Shown: positions 53,431 through 63,736, counted from the stretch's first letter. The stretch: DNA of 64,000 nt from Actinobacillus minor NM305 (GCF_000175195.1 NZ_ACQL01000101.1:48668-112667); one strand, 5' to 3'. Notes: generated from the sequence alone by a model not told the origin. Made by a program: numbers and translations.

Positions 53431-53808
53431 ATGAAAACAAAATTACTATTTGCATTATCCGTCTGTTTAATGACAGCTTGCACACTTACTCCCGAGCAAC
53501 AAGCTGCTCGTCAAGCAAAGCAAATCAAAGCGCAACAAAAGCTTTCCGTTGAAATTGCGAAACAATGCGATCTTGAAACGGCACAATTGATGGAGCAAGT
53601 TTATGACCCGCCAATTAGCCAAACAGAGCAAGAAAAAACAGCATTAATGAAGCGCTATACGCAAAAAATCAATGATCCGATGTTTCAAGCTTGCAATAAG
53701 CTCGCATGGGATAACTATAAAAAACAGATCGAAATTGAAGAAATGAGACGTTACTACGATGAGCGTCCTCATTTCTATCCTTGGCATTATTGTTATGCTT
53801 GTTGGTAA
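53431..53808 (+). CDS. Small predicted lipoprotein
   Basis: The 125-residue protein starts MKTKLLFALSVCLMTAC; the lipobox LMTAC gives mature Cys17. A good ribosome site (AAGGAGG) precedes it. The mature chain is mostly charged helix (TPEQQAARQAKQIKAQQKLSVEIAKQCDLETAQLMEQVYD) and ends with an aromatic, cysteine-containing tail (ERPHFYPWHYCYACW). I do not recognise the family. It follows the TorD-like gene by 30 bases and may be co-transcribed, but no functional link is evident. Confidence 0.75.
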   Translation: MKTKLLFALSVCLMTACTLTPEQQAARQAKQIKAQQKLSVEIAKQCDLETAQLMEQVYDPPISQTEQEKTALMKRYTQKINDPMFQACNKLAWDNYKKQIEIEEMRRYYDERPHFYPWHYCYACW

Positions 53809-53820
53809 TATAAAAAAGTA

Positions 53821-53863
53821 AAGCGGTATGATTTAGTAAAACAAAGACAAAATCATACCGCTT
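53821..53863. terminator. Bidirectional terminator between lipoprotein gene and mrp
   Basis: The arms AAGCGGTATGATTT (53821-53834) and AAATCATACCGCTT (53850-53863) form a perfect 14-bp stem with a 15-base loop between convergent genes. Confidence 0.8.
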
Positions 53864-53876
53864 ATTCTTTTAATAA

Positions 53877-54974
53877 TTACTTCACTTCACGAATCATAAT
53901 TTCCGAAGGAATCACACTGCCTTGCCAATATAATTCAGCTGCTACTTTTGCTGCAAGTTCTAAATAAGCTTGACTGGTTTCGTGTTCTGGTGCGGCTTCT
54001 ACTGTTGGCATACCGTTATCTAAATCTTCGCGTAAACGAATATGAAGCGGAAGTTGCCCTAACACTTGTGTGCTATATTTCTTCGCAATTTTTTCTGCGC
54101 CCCCCGTTCCAAAAATATCTTCGTGATGCCCACAATTTTGGCAAATATGCACGCTCATATTCTCAATGACACCAAGTACCGGTACCGAAACTTTTTGGAA
54201 CATTGAAATCCCTTTTATGGCATCTAATAACGCAATATCTTGCGGTGTCGTTACTACTACAGCCCCAGTCACCGGGATCTGTTGAGAGAGGGTTAATTGA
54301 ATGTCCCCTGTACCTGGTGGCATGTCAATCACTAAGTAATCCAATTCGTTCCACCATGTTTCATTTAGTAATTGGCTTAATGCGCTGCTTGCCATTGGAC
54401 CACGCCAAATGGTTGCGCTATCTTCCGACATCAAGTAGCCAATAGAATTGGACTGAATGCCATAAACTTCAACAGGCGTGATGTGCTTGTTATCTGGCGA
54501 AGTCGGGCGCTGATCTTTTGCACCAAGCATATGTGGAATAGAAGGACCATAAATATCGGCATCAAGGATCCCCACTTTTGCCCCTTGTGCTTTTAACGCT
54601 AAAGCTAAATTAACCGATGTCGTTGATTTCCCAACACCGCCTTTGCCGGAAGTAACTGCAATAATATTTTTAACGCCATTAACCGCTGGGTGATTATTTG
54701 CACGCTTTAAGGTGGCAATATTGTAATTTAATACCCATTTTACACCGCTTGCACCTGTGATTTCTTTAAGCTTTTCTTCCGTAGCCACTTTTAACGCTTC
54801 AAATCCACTGTTCCAAGCAAACGGCATAGTTAATTCAAGGCGTAAAATCCCAGCACCCAATTCAGCTTTTTTTAATGCATTTAGCGCAATAAGATCTTTC
54901 TTTAACGTTAGATGAGAGAAATTTTGTAATACAAACTTAATTTCATTAAGTTGTTGTTCTGTTAATTGATTCAT
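53877..54974 (-). CDS. apbC: Iron-sulfur cluster carrier protein Mrp/ApbC
   Basis: The 365-residue P-loop ATPase of the Mrp/NBP35 family (E. coli 369) carries and transfers Fe-S clusters in the cytoplasm. A short N-terminal DUF59-like domain (about 1-90) is followed by the deviant Walker A AVTSGKGGVGKSTTSVNLALA (about 106-126), LDADIYGPSIPHMLG, and DYLVIDMPPGTGDIQLT. The cluster-binding CxxC is in SVHICQNCGHHEDIF (about 280). It is often next to metG in enterics; here it is 8 bases after an OppA-like lipoprotein gene. Confidence 0.95.
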   Translation of the reverse strand: MNQLTEQQLNEIKFVLQNFSHLTLKKDLIALNALKKAELGAGILRLELTMPFAWNSGFEALKVATEEKLKEITGASGVKWVLNYNIATLKRANNHPAVNGVKNIIAVTSGKGGVGKSTTSVNLALALKAQGAKVGILDADIYGPSIPHMLGAKDQRPTSPDNKHITPVEVYGIQSNSIGYLMSEDSATIWRGPMASSALSQLLNETWWNELDYLVIDMPPGTGDIQLTLSQQIPVTGAVVVTTPQDIALLDAIKGISMFQKVSVPVLGVIENMSVHICQNCGHHEDIFGTGGAEKIAKKYSTQVLGQLPLHIRLREDLDNGMPTVEAAPEHETSQAYLELAAKVAAELYWQGSVIPSEIMIREVK

Positions 54975-54982
54975 TGTTTTCC

Positions 54983-56557
54983 TTAATTTGAACTTTGAGA
55001 AGTTACTCGAGATAAATCTTTACTATAAATCACTTCGCTGGTATTACGTAAATCAATACCAGTAAGCTCTGGCTTTATCATGATTTTACGCTGATATTGA
55101 AACAGCGGTAAAATCGCAATATCGTTTTCTAATTGTTGTGCAATATATTGAATTAAATCTTCCCTTTCTTTTTCTGATAATGTACTTTTTTGTAATTTCT
55201 CTAACGCACTATCTACCTCAGCATTGTGATAGCCATTTTTATTATCTGGGCTTTGAGAGTGGAATTTCCATAAAAATGCAGCTGGATCTGCATAATCCGC
55301 ACACCAACCTGAACGAATTAGTTGGTAGTTTTTTTGAGCATGATGGTTAAGTAATGTATTCCAATCAACTTCTTGAGGCTCAACTCGAATTAAATCAGAT
55401 TGTGCCAAGGCTCTCATCATCTGTTTTGCAATTTGTGGATGCTGCCCTTGTGTATCATAAATAACATTTAGCCGTAATGGGTTATTTAAGTTAATCCCCA
55501 TTTGAGTAAGTAATTGCTCTACAACAACAGGAGACCAACGATTTTCTACTTCAGCCCGCATCGTTTTAGGCAATACCGAATGATTTAAAAGCCCATTTTC
55601 CCCTTTAATTCTTGCTGGGAAAATCATGGCTTTAAGGGCTCGGCGAATTTCCGGTTTTTGTAGCTGAGGATCTTGAAAATTAAATTCATAAAAATACGTA
55701 CATAAACGTGGCAAATATACGATATCTTGCACATGTGAAGCGGTTGGATTTTCAATAAAATCTACGGACGTATCTACAACATTTCGTAATAAAACATATT
55801 TCACACGTTGAAAAAAGAGAGACTCATCACGAGCGACTAGCTGTAATTGTTGCTCTTGCCTATCACTGAATTGATAATCTCCATTTGTCACAAATTTACC
55901 TTGAGGCTTTTCTCCACGAAAAGTTGGTAATAATGCGATATGCCCTAACATTTTAGGTAACTGAGAGTTTGCTTTTTCAAGCGTAATTTTCAATGTTGAA
56001 GGATTAAGTGCTTCAAGCCCAAGCTCACTGACCGGTTTGTTACCTGATAAAACATCCTTAGCATGCTTTATACCAAGATAGGTTAAATAGGACGACAACG
56101 GCGATTGAGAGGCAGGATCCGCCAAACGTTGCCAACTCGTCACAAAATCTTCTGCAGTAATAGGTTCTCCATTAGACCATGTTTTATGATTCAGAATAAA
56201 TAACCATGTTTGGTAATCTTCTGTAAACCAACTTTGTGCCACAGCAGGTTGAATCTCGCCCTTTACGTTAAATTTTACCAATCCTTCAAGAAGATCTCGT
56301 AATGGTGCGGCCTGCTCATTATTTCTGACAAAATGCGGATCTAACTCAAATTCCGTTTGGTAAATACCTCGAGTTAATGTTCGTTGTATTTGTGCCTGTT
56401 GAAGTTGATAAATTTCATTGTAACGTTTAACTTCCTCAACTTTCTCGGGCGATGAATTCAATTTATCACAACTTGTAAGCAGCGCAACACAAGCGGTCAT
56501 TTTTACCACTTTTTTTACGATTTTAACCGCTTGTAACTGAATATGTCGTAATTTCAT
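54983..56557 (-). CDS. OppA/SapA-like family 5 solute-binding lipoprotein
   Basis: The 524-residue protein has a lipobox LLTSC near residue 30 after a rather long, lysine-containing signal sequence, so it is probably membrane-anchored in the periplasm. It shows the peptide-binding fold: LDPHFVRNNEQAAPLRDLLEGLVKF, PAVAQSWFTEDYQTWLFILNHKTWSNGEPITAEDFVTSWQRL (family 5 signature, about 104-145), and RSGWCADYADPAAFLWKFHS (about 415). The length fits OppA. There is no permease or ATPase gene nearby, so it is an orphan receptor for peptides or another solute. Two uptake signals in opposite orientation lie within its signal-peptide codons (56489-56497, 56526-56534). Confidence 0.88.
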   Translation of the reverse strand: MKLRHIQLQAVKIVKKVVKMTACVALLTSCDKLNSSPEKVEEVKRYNEIYQLQQAQIQRTLTRGIYQTEFELDPHFVRNNEQAAPLRDLLEGLVKFNVKGEIQPAVAQSWFTEDYQTWLFILNHKTWSNGEPITAEDFVTSWQRLADPASQSPLSSYLTYLGIKHAKDVLSGNKPVSELGLEALNPSTLKITLEKANSQLPKMLGHIALLPTFRGEKPQGKFVTNGDYQFSDRQEQQLQLVARDESLFFQRVKYVLLRNVVDTSVDFIENPTASHVQDIVYLPRLCTYFYEFNFQDPQLQKPEIRRALKAMIFPARIKGENGLLNHSVLPKTMRAEVENRWSPVVVEQLLTQMGINLNNPLRLNVIYDTQGQHPQIAKQMMRALAQSDLIRVEPQEVDWNTLLNHHAQKNYQLIRSGWCADYADPAAFLWKFHSQSPDNKNGYHNAEVDSALEKLQKSTLSEKEREDLIQYIAQQLENDIAILPLFQYQRKIMIKPELTGIDLRNTSEVIYSKDLSRVTSQSSN

Positions 56558-56611
56558 ATCATTGCCTAGAGAAAAAAATTTATCTTATTATACGAAAGTT
56601 CAATATAAACA

Positions 56612-56645
56612 AAAACACCTAAAACATTAAGGTTTTAGGTGTTTT
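56612..56645 (-). terminator. ppiD terminator
   Basis: The arms AAAACACCTAAAAC (56612-56625) and GTTTTAGGTGTTTT (56632-56645) form a perfect 14-bp stem 6 bases after the ppiD stop. Confidence 0.85.
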
Positions 56646-56650
56646 CTATC

Positions 56651-58525
56651 TTATTGAGCCGGAGTGATTAGCTGCTCCATAAATTCTGCATTGACATCTA
56701 TTGATGCTCTCTCACGTAAATCTTTCACTAAATCATTACGTAAAATCGTGCGATTAGCTTCTGCAAACTGAGGTTCTAACGGCTTAAATTCAGCCAGAGT
56801 ACCATCAGATACTTTATCTAGCGCCACAATAATTACATCGCCTTTTACATTACGTGCAATTTGATAGGTCGCTTTATCCGCTGGTTTTGGCATATTAAAT
56901 ACCGTTTTTGCCAATACCGGTTGTTGCACTTGAGCTTGAGCGTAAACAAGCGTTTGTGTTTCTCCAAACGAGATATTATTTTTACCTTCATTTAAAGCCA
57001 CTAAATTTGCTTCCGCATTGCTCAGTAAAGCTTTCTCTGCTTTTTCTCGTTTAACCATCGCTTCAACATCTGTCTTAGCTTCCTCAAGTGTTTTTTCACG
57101 TTCAGCTTGGAAATCACTGACTCGAACAAACATAGTACGAGGATTGGTTGAATCGCCCACATCTAATGCTTCTGAATTTTGCCCTGTTTGACGTAAATCA
57201 CTTTCAAATAACGCTTTCTCAACCGCTTCATGTTGTAATTCTGCCGGTACATTAGCTTGCGTAAATGCAGACGTTTTATGAATTTCTAAGCCTGCCACTT
57301 TTGCTACGGCTTCTAAAGAACCACTATTTTCAAAAGCACTATTTGCCATATCACGAGCAACAGTAGAGTATTCTGAAGCAAGTAGCTCTTTACGGATTGT
57401 TTCAGTAATTTTATCTTTTACTTGAGCTAACGGAATAATGTTTTCCGCTTTACGATCAATCACTTTAATAATGTGGTAAGCATTATCAATTTTAATCGGT
57501 TGGCTTACTTGTCCAACTTGTAATTGGCTCGCTGCATTCTCAAAGGCTTGAGGGAAAGTTCCTGCTTTCGTCCAACCTAAATTACCACCTTGCGCTGCTG
57601 ATAATTTATCAGTCGATTTTTCTTTCGCTAATGTTGCAAAATCTGCACCGTTATTTAGCTGTTGTGCAATCGCATTTGCCTCTGCTTCATTTGCTACTTG
57701 GATATGCGCTAAATTCGCTTCGCCTTTTGTTACAAATTGTGCTTTATTTTTATCGTAATATGTTGCGATCTGCTCATCGGTAATTTGAATACGCTTTTCA
57801 ACATCTTTTGGCGTTAAAACAAGATACTCCACAGTAAATGTTTCCGGAGTAAGCAACTGCTTTTTATGTGCTTCATAAAAAGATTGTAACTCTTCAGGCG
57901 AAACCGTTTGATTTTTAGCTTCATCCGCTAAAGAATAAGTTGCTAATCTCACATCACGTTTTTGGAATAACAATTTTGCTAATGCTTCTTGTTGAGCCGG
58001 CAAATCAAAAGAGGTATTGATAATGCCTTCTTCAATTTGAGAAAAAATCATACCCTCACGCACAATTGCAGCGTAACCATCTGTCGTTAAACCCGCATTG
58101 CGTAAAGTTTGTTGATATAATTTGTTATCAAATTTGCCATTTTGTTGGAAATTAGCATCATGCACAATTTCAGATTTAATCTGATCAACGCCCACATCTA
58201 ATTTTAATGACTTGGCATACTGGCGTAAAAGTTCATCATTAATAAGGCTATTAAGTACAGACTGATTGAATTCACGAGCATATTCCGGTTTATCCAATAA
58301 ATCCCATGCTTCGCCCCCCTTTTGGCTATAAAGGATATTTTGCTGACGGTTTTTCGCATCCGTAAAGGTACGCTGAGAGATGCCTTCGCCATTTACTTTT
58401 ACTGCTGAATCGTCTGTAGCAACAAGCCCACTACCGATACCACCTAAAACAAATGATAAAGAAACAAGGGTAAAAATAATTTTAAAGCCCAGACTATTTG
58501 TCCGATCATGCCATTTTTCAATCAT
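56651..58525 (-). CDS. ppiD: Periplasmic folding chaperone PpiD
   Basis: The 624-residue protein (E. coli 623) is anchored by one N-terminal membrane helix (LGFKIIFTLVSLSFVLGGIGSGLV, about 12-35) with the bulk in the periplasm. A SurA-like N-terminal helical region (about 40-190) precedes a parvulin domain (about 265-360; EANLAHIQVANEAEANAIAQQL, STDKLSAAQGGNLGWTKAG, PIKIDNAYHIIKVIDRK) and a C-terminal helical region. It assists proteins leaving the Sec translocon. The long length and order of domains leave little doubt. Confidence 0.95.
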   Translation of the reverse strand: MIEKWHDRTNSLGFKIIFTLVSLSFVLGGIGSGLVATDDSAVKVNGEGISQRTFTDAKNRQQNILYSQKGGEAWDLLDKPEYAREFNQSVLNSLINDELLRQYAKSLKLDVGVDQIKSEIVHDANFQQNGKFDNKLYQQTLRNAGLTTDGYAAIVREGMIFSQIEEGIINTSFDLPAQQEALAKLLFQKRDVRLATYSLADEAKNQTVSPEELQSFYEAHKKQLLTPETFTVEYLVLTPKDVEKRIQITDEQIATYYDKNKAQFVTKGEANLAHIQVANEAEANAIAQQLNNGADFATLAKEKSTDKLSAAQGGNLGWTKAGTFPQAFENAASQLQVGQVSQPIKIDNAYHIIKVIDRKAENIIPLAQVKDKITETIRKELLASEYSTVARDMANSAFENSGSLEAVAKVAGLEIHKTSAFTQANVPAELQHEAVEKALFESDLRQTGQNSEALDVGDSTNPRTMFVRVSDFQAEREKTLEEAKTDVEAMVKREKAEKALLSNAEANLVALNEGKNNISFGETQTLVYAQAQVQQPVLAKTVFNMPKPADKATYQIARNVKGDVIIVALDKVSDGTLAEFKPLEPQFAEANRTILRNDLVKDLRERASIDVNAEFMEQLITPAQ

Positions 58526-58705
58526 GCTATTTTTCCTACTATTTTCGTAATCAAAAAATTCTTTGAATTATACTGGAAAGAAGATAATTCTCAAATCTGA
58601 ATTTCTTTAATCTTGCCTTATCAATAAAATATTTACTTTCATTTACGTCTAAAATTTGTTTTAATTTCCTCTCCCGTCAATTTTGACTTTCATAGGATTT
58701 CCCTA

Positions 58706-60010
58706 ATGGGCATTTATGCATATATCTGCTTTTTAGCAGCGCTTTCTATCTTACTCGGTTTCGTGACCAGCAAAATCAGTGCAAGAGTGCAATCAACCAT
58801 TGCCATTACTGCAGCTGCAATGGTCTGTTCTCTGCTAGTCTGGATTTTAGGTTCTTTAGGCTGGTTTAACATTGATGACATCGCAAAAAATGTCATGGAA
58901 AAAATTGATTTCAAAAGTTTCCTACTAAACGGTATTTTAGGCTTTTTACTCTTTGCCGGTTCGCTTGGCGTAAAATTACCTGTATTAAAAGACCAAAAAT
59001 GGGAAATTACCACCTTTGCGCTTTTTTCTACGCTTGCTTCAACCTTTATTATTGCGATACTGGTATGGGCTGTCGCTAATTTGATTGGGCTTCCTCTCGA
59101 CTTCATTTATTGTGTTGTTTTTGGTGCATTAATTTCGCCTACCGACCCGATTGCTGTATTAGCCATTATTAAAAATTTGCGTGCGCCTAAACGTTTATCT
59201 ATGCAAGTTGAAGGCGAATCACTCTTTAATGATGGCGTAGGTTTAGTCATCTTCGTTACCGTATTTGCCGTTGCTTTCGGCGGACAAGAAGCCACTTTTT
59301 CTGGCATTAGTAGCCTTTTCTTACACGAGGCTATTGGCGGTATTTTATTTGGTTTCTTGCTTGGTTTTATTGCTCACATTCTCATTTCCTCTACTGACGA
59401 TGGTTCACTGGAAATGATGATCACACTCACAATCCCAACAGCAGGGTTTATGTTTGCCAATAATATCTTACACGTTTCAGGCGCTTTAGCGATGGTTGTT
59501 TCAGGCATTATGATTGGTAACTGGACGCGCCGTTCGGGCTTTTCTGAACAAAGCCAACGCTATTTAGACCATTTTTGGGAAATGATTGACCATTTCTTAA
59601 ACTCATTGCTCTTCTTCTTAATCGGCTTTGCATTGCTGCTTGTTGATTTTGAATTCTACGGAGTTGTGCTGATGATCATTGCAATTCCAATCTGCTTAAT
59701 TGCTCGCTATTTAAGCCTATGGATTCCATTTAAAGCCATGCAGCAAATCCGTACTTATAACCCATATACATTAAAAATCATGACATGGGGTGGGCTACGT
59801 GGAGGACTAGCCTTAGCAATGGCACTCTCTATCCCAAGCAAAACCGCTTTTGTCGGAGAGATTGATGTTAAAGATCTTATTCTTGTGATGACTTATGCGG
59901 TTGTGATGTTCTCTATTCTTGTTCAAGGTTCAACTATTGAGCCGATGATTAGAAAATCCAAAACAGTCGATCCAAATCGAGAAGAGTATTTACAACCTAG
60001 CCGCCATTAA
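58706..60010 (+). CDS. CPA1-family cation:proton antiporter (NhaP-like)
   Basis: The 434-residue inner-membrane protein has about 12 membrane segments. The CPA1 hallmarks are FGALISPTDPIAVLAIIKNL (about 147-166, with the ion-binding Asp), VEGESLFNDGVGLVIFVTVFAVAFGG (about 170-195, ND motif) and TWGGLRGGLALAMALSIPS (about 357-375). It exchanges sodium or potassium for protons across the inner membrane; the preferred ion is not evident. AGGA lies 8 bases before the start. It is monocistronic, ending in the terminator at 60061-60091. Confidence 0.92.
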   Translation: MGIYAYICFLAALSILLGFVTSKISARVQSTIAITAAAMVCSLLVWILGSLGWFNIDDIAKNVMEKIDFKSFLLNGILGFLLFAGSLGVKLPVLKDQKWEITTFALFSTLASTFIIAILVWAVANLIGLPLDFIYCVVFGALISPTDPIAVLAIIKNLRAPKRLSMQVEGESLFNDGVGLVIFVTVFAVAFGGQEATFSGISSLFLHEAIGGILFGFLLGFIAHILISSTDDGSLEMMITLTIPTAGFMFANNILHVSGALAMVVSGIMIGNWTRRSGFSEQSQRYLDHFWEMIDHFLNSLLFFLIGFALLLVDFEFYGVVLMIIAIPICLIARYLSLWIPFKAMQQIRTYNPYTLKIMTWGGLRGGLALAMALSIPSKTAFVGEIDVKDLILVMTYAVVMFSILVQGSTIEPMIRKSKTVDPNREEYLQPSRH

Positions 60011-60060
60011 TATGTGTTACAAGCGGTTATATTTATTCACATTTTTGCAAATGAGATAAA

Positions 60061-60091
60061 AAAACCGAGCAATGAAAATTTGCTCGGTTTT
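60061..60091. terminator. Bidirectional terminator between the antiporter gene and yciI
   Basis: The arms AAAACCGAGCAA (60061-60072) and TTGCTCGGTTTT (60080-60091) form a 12-bp stem. An uptake signal (60019-60027) lies between it and the antiporter stop. Confidence 0.9.
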
Positions 60092-60107
60092 TCGCTATTT
60101 AAGCTTA

Positions 60108-60389
60108 TTAAAATACTTTCTTAAATGGCTTAATAATCACATCGCCATACACACCTGCTTCAACATAAGGGTCTTCTGCTGCCCAAGCTTGCGCATCAGC
60201 AAGTGATTCAAATTCAGCAATCACGGTTGAACCTGTAACGCTTGAGCCATCTTCGGTTGGGTTTGGACCCGCTGTTAATAAACGCCCTTCTGATTGCAAC
60301 TGTTCTAAACGAGCAAGATGCGCCGGACGAACAGCTAAGCGAGTTTCAAGCATATTGGGATTATCTTGTGCAAAAATAACGTAATACAT
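60108..60389 (-). CDS. yciI: YciI-like protein
   Basis: The 93-residue protein has a dimeric ferredoxin-like alpha/beta barrel (YCII domain). The conserved opening [29 protein letters not shown] carries the His of the putative active site, and the segment [19 protein letters not shown] is typical. The function is not settled; the fold is shared with muconolactone isomerase. It sits in the yciC-yciB-yciA-yciI series, as in H. influenzae and E. coli. Confidence 0.93.
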   Translation of the reverse strand: MYYVIFAQDNPNMLETRLAVRPAHLARLEQLQSEGRLLTAGPNPTEDGSSVTGSTVIAEFESLADAQAWAAEDPYVEAGVYGDVIIKPFKKVF

Positions 60390-60418
60390 AGATTTTTCCT
60401 TTTTATTGATGGTAAAAA

Positions 60419-60892
60419 CTAATTTTGTTCTAGCTCTTCCTGAAGGTTGAGCGTTTCTAAAATGGCTAATGCTTCATCTAATTCAGGGTTATTTTCACGA
60501 GGAATTTCACGAGGTCTGCCATTTTTATCAATCGCTACATAAGTAAACAATGCTTCGGTTACACGGAAGCGTTCACGATTACCTTCATAAACTTGTTTAA
60601 TAAAGACTTCAACCTTCACTTGCATTGAGGTGCGCCCAACACGGACTAACGTCCCATAACAACAAACGACATCACCAACTGAAATTGGAAGATGGAAAAT
60701 CATTTTATCTACGGTTACCGTAACCACCCTTCCTTTTGCTAATTCTTTAGCTAAAATTGCGCCTCCCAAGTCCATTTGCGACATAATCCAACCACCAAAA
60801 ATATCGCCATTTGCATTGGTATCTGATGGCATTGCAAGGGTTCTTAAAATCAACTTGCCGTTAGGTTCTTTTGTATAAGGTTTATTTTTCAT
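60419..60892 (-). CDS. yciA: Acyl-CoA thioesterase YciA
   Basis: The 157-residue hot-dog-fold hexamer hydrolyses a wide range of acyl-CoAs; the H. influenzae homolog (HI0827) is structurally and biochemically characterised. Core motif: [30 protein letters not shown] (about 22-50), with the catalytic Asp. The start at 60892 is chosen because AGGA lies 8 bases before it; the frame extends 8 codons further with no support. It overlaps the end of yciB by 11 bases. Together with yciB it links to membrane lipid metabolism. Confidence 0.95.
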   Translation of the reverse strand: MKNKPYTKEPNGKLILRTLAMPSDTNANGDIFGGWIMSQMDLGGAILAKELAKGRVVTVTVDKMIFHLPISVGDVVCCYGTLVRVGRTSMQVKVEVFIKQVYEGNRERFRVTEALFTYVAIDKNGRPREIPRENNPELDEALAILETLNLQEELEQN

Positions 60893-61442
60893 TGTATTTT
60901 TCCTGCGCTTTCGCATTTTCTTGTAAATAAGGATAAATCATCACACCTGTTACAATCGTCGCAACAAGGCTTAAACCGGTTAAACCAAAGACTTTAAAGG
61001 TGTACCAGGCATCATTAGACATATAGTGGCTGATGTATAAGTTAAGCAACATACAAAGTATAAAAAACATTGCCCAACCTAAATTCAACTTAGCCCAAAC
61101 ATGATTTGGTAATTGAATTTCTTTACCTAATAAATGCTTAATAATTGGATTTTTTAAAACAAATTGGCTAATTAAAAGGACTAATGCAAATAATGCATTG
61201 ATGATGGTTACCTTCCATTTTAAGAAGGCATCATCATTAAAGTAAGCGGTTAATCCCCCAAAAACGACCACAAATCCAGCCACAAAGAGCTGCATTTTTT
61301 CAATCTTACCGTAAAGCACTTTGAGTACCATTAATTGAATAACGGTAGCAACCACTAGAGTTATAGCTGCTTCTTGCGTTCCCCATACTTTATAAACAAT
61401 AAAAAATAAAATGAGAGGGATAAATTCAAGTAATTGTTTCAT
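60882..61442 (-). CDS. yciB: Septation-related inner-membrane protein YciB (IspZ)
   Basis: The 186-residue protein (E. coli 179) has five predicted membrane segments and the family opening [30 protein letters not shown]. The C-terminal part includes [20 protein letters not shown] and [21 protein letters not shown]. In E. coli it interacts with elongation and division proteins and affects envelope integrity. It is 14 bases after the YciC-like gene and overlaps yciA. Confidence 0.95.
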   Translation of the reverse strand: MKQLLEFIPLILFFIVYKVWGTQEAAITLVVATVIQLMVLKVLYGKIEKMQLFVAGFVVVFGGLTAYFNDDAFLKWKVTIINALFALVLLISQFVLKNPIIKHLLGKEIQLPNHVWAKLNLGWAMFFILCMLLNLYISHYMSNDAWYTFKVFGLTGLSLVATIVTGVMIYPYLQENAKAQEKYNEK

Positions 61443-61456
61443 AGTGATACGCTCTT

Positions 61457-62161
61457 TTATTGGCGAATTGCCTGATAAAAACGGAAACCAAAAATAGTAG
61501 TAAACAGTGATAAAAATGCCGAAATAAAAAACGAAATAATCATTACTGCAATGTTGTCGCCTAATTTACTCACTAAACCAGCCAATAGTTGAGGTAAAAC
61601 ATTCGCAATTAAACAATATCCGATCATTAAATTCATTTTACCTTTAGTAAAATTCCACGTAAATTTTACCGCTTGTCCGAAAGAATATTCCTCTATTAAA
61701 TAAATATAAATAGATAAACATAATTTCATAAAAATGAAGATCCCCATTACCAACAATGGAAGTGAAATAATACTTACTCCATTCCCACTCATCATACTCA
61801 GTAATACGGAAGATAATCCAAATGAAAGGGGCAATACCATTAAAATATAAAGACCAATTGCCGGTAATAATTTATTAAAGGCTGTGAGCGCATTTTGTAA
61901 AAATGCGTGATATTGCCCAGCGTTAATCGATTTAATGTTTAAGATCAGTAATAAAGAGACATAAACATTAGCAATACCGATAATCACTGTTGGCAACAGC
62001 ATAGAAATTGACGCCTCTGCTGAAACGGGGCTATTTGGCATAACCAACAACACGGTTGCTTGAATTGCAACAAGCAAGATAATGGCAAATAATGAGAATT
62101 GGCTTCTGTTTCGGATAAAATTCCAACTATCTTGTATTAACTGTGGAAAATTCATCAACAT
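61457..62161 (-). CDS. yciC: YciC-family inner-membrane protein
   Basis: The 234-residue protein has about six membrane segments. The start at 62161 ([22 protein letters not shown]) is chosen because AAGGA lies 7 bases before it; the open frame runs another 50 codons upstream, across the probable promoter. The family UPF0259 (YciC) is recognised from the N-terminal motif [10 protein letters not shown] and the gene order yciC-yciB-yciA. YciC is linked to outer-membrane phospholipid transport phenotypes in E. coli; no catalytic motif is visible. Confidence 0.85.
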   Translation of the reverse strand: MLMNFPQLIQDSWNFIRNRSQFSLFAIILLVAIQATVLLVMPNSPVSAEASISMLLPTVIIGIANVYVSLLLILNIKSINAGQYHAFLQNALTAFNKLLPAIGLYILMVLPLSFGLSSVLLSMMSGNGVSIISLPLLVMGIFIFMKLCLSIYIYLIEEYSFGQAVKFTWNFTKGKMNLMIGYCLIANVLPQLLAGLVSKLGDNIAVMIISFFISAFLSLFTTIFGFRFYQAIRQ

Positions 62162-62284
62162 GAAAAAATCCTTATTTATGGCTAGTAAAACGTTAAAAAT
62201 TTGTAGTAAAGTATAACAATAGATTGCTGAATATGCATTAAAATTTGGCTTTTCTCTCACATAAAGCCATTTATAGGTTGTGAT

Positions 62285-62719
62285 ATGAATGAAACTCTCC
62301 AAGCCGGGCAACGTTATTTAAATACGTTACCTAATCAAAAAAAACTCGGATTATTTATGATTGACTACCGTCTCATCCGGCTAGTCAAATTCTCGGCTCG
62401 GTTTATGCCGGCTTTTGCCTGCTTTGCGATCTTATGGCAATACTTCTTTAGCGAGCCGACACAATCTGTTTTAGTCAATTCGATTATTACAGGGCTATTT
62501 GCTGTCAGTATCCCTTTTCAAGGATTATATTGGTTAGGGAAACGGGCAAAATCGCCTCTACCACTTTCATTATTAAAATGGTATGAAGAACTCCGCCAAA
62601 AACTCATTAGCGAACAAATCAACGTTGATACACAAACGATGCCCTCATATCAAGATTTTGCTAATTTATTGCAACTGGCTGAAAAAACGTGGGGCAATAA
62701 ATACTTTGATGAGTTATAA
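62285..62719 (+). CDS. yfbV: YfbV-family (UPF0208) inner-membrane protein
   Basis: The 144-residue protein has two membrane segments (about 41-60 and 70-90) and a cytoplasmic tail. The conserved opening is TLQAGQRYLNTLPNQKKLGLFMIDYRLIRLVKFSARFMP. In E. coli YfbV helps insulate the Ter macrodomain from the rest of the chromosome; a conserved role here is inference. It diverges from yciC by about 120 bases and is followed by ttcA after 84. Confidence 0.9.
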   Translation: MNETLQAGQRYLNTLPNQKKLGLFMIDYRLIRLVKFSARFMPAFACFAILWQYFFSEPTQSVLVNSIITGLFAVSIPFQGLYWLGKRAKSPLPLSLLKWYEELRQKLISEQINVDTQTMPSYQDFANLLQLAEKTWGNKYFDEL

Positions 62720-62803
62720 TCAATAGCAATCAACGATACATCGGCACTTGCATTTTGCTTGTGCCATTTTCATTTATTTTCGGTTTTATTCATTTATAGA
62801 CTT

Positions 62804-63736
62804 ATGACAACGTTATCAGATAAAGAAAAAAAACAAGCTTACAATTTAAATAAACTCCAAAAACGTTTACGCCGCAATGTCGGTAATGCGATTGCTGATT
62901 TCAATATGATTGAAGATGGCGATAAAGTGATGGTTTGTTTATCCGGCGGAAAAGACAGCTACACATTATTAGATATTTTATTAAATTTAAAATTAAATGC
63001 GCCTATTCATTTTGATATTGTTGCAGTTAATCTCGACCAAAAACAACCGGGCTTTCCTGAACACGTGCTACCGGAGTATTTAGAGAGCATTGGTGTTGAG
63101 TATAAAATTGTCGAAGAAAACACCTACGGTATCGTCAAAGAGAAAATTCCTGAAGGTAAAACAACCTGCTCACTTTGCTCTCGCCTACGCCGTGGTATTT
63201 TATATCGTACAGCAACAGAACTTGGCGCAACTAAAATTGCACTAGGGCATCATCGTGATGATATGTTAGAAACCCTCTTCCTAAATATGTTTTATGGTGG
63301 TAAATTAAAATCTATGCCGCCAAAACTCATGAGTGATGACGGCAAACAGATCGTTATTCGTCCGCTTGCTTATTGTAAAGAAAAGGATATTGAGAAATAC
63401 GCTGTGGCAAAACAATTCCCGATTATTCCGTGTAATTTATGTGGTTCTCAGCCTAACTTACAACGTCAAGTGGTTAAAGAGATGCTTCAAACATGGGATA
63501 GACAATATCCGGGAAGAATTGAAACGATGTTTAGTGCATTACAAAATGTCACGCCATCGCACTTATGCGATCCACGTTTATTCGACTTTAAAGGCATAAA
63601 ACACGGGCAAGTTATCGAAGGGTTAGAAGGCGATATTGCTTTTGATAAGGAAGAGCTGCCAACTATTCCTGTCGCTTTCGAGGAAGAAGAAAATGATTTC
63701 GCCGATAATGGTTTAATCCAATTTAAAGCGGTCTAA
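62804..63736 (+). CDS. ttcA: tRNA 2-thiocytidine biosynthesis protein TtcA
   Basis: The 310-residue protein (E. coli 311) thiolates cytidine 32 in certain tRNAs using a 4Fe-4S cluster. The PP-loop ATP motif is in [12 protein letters not shown] (about 47-58). Cysteine pairs CSLC ([14 protein letters not shown]) and CNLC ([16 protein letters not shown]) bind the cluster. The start at 62804 ([25 protein letters not shown]) fits homologs; the frame extends 15 codons upstream without support. Confidence 0.97.
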   Translation: MTTLSDKEKKQAYNLNKLQKRLRRNVGNAIADFNMIEDGDKVMVCLSGGKDSYTLLDILLNLKLNAPIHFDIVAVNLDQKQPGFPEHVLPEYLESIGVEYKIVEENTYGIVKEKIPEGKTTCSLCSRLRRGILYRTATELGATKIALGHHRDDMLETLFLNMFYGGKLKSMPPKLMSDDGKQIVIRPLAYCKEKDIEKYAVAKQFPIIPCNLCGSQPNLQRQVVKEMLQTWDRQYPGRIETMFSALQNVTPSHLCDPRLFDFKGIKHGQVIEGLEGDIAFDKEELPTIPVAFEEEENDFADNGLIQFKAV

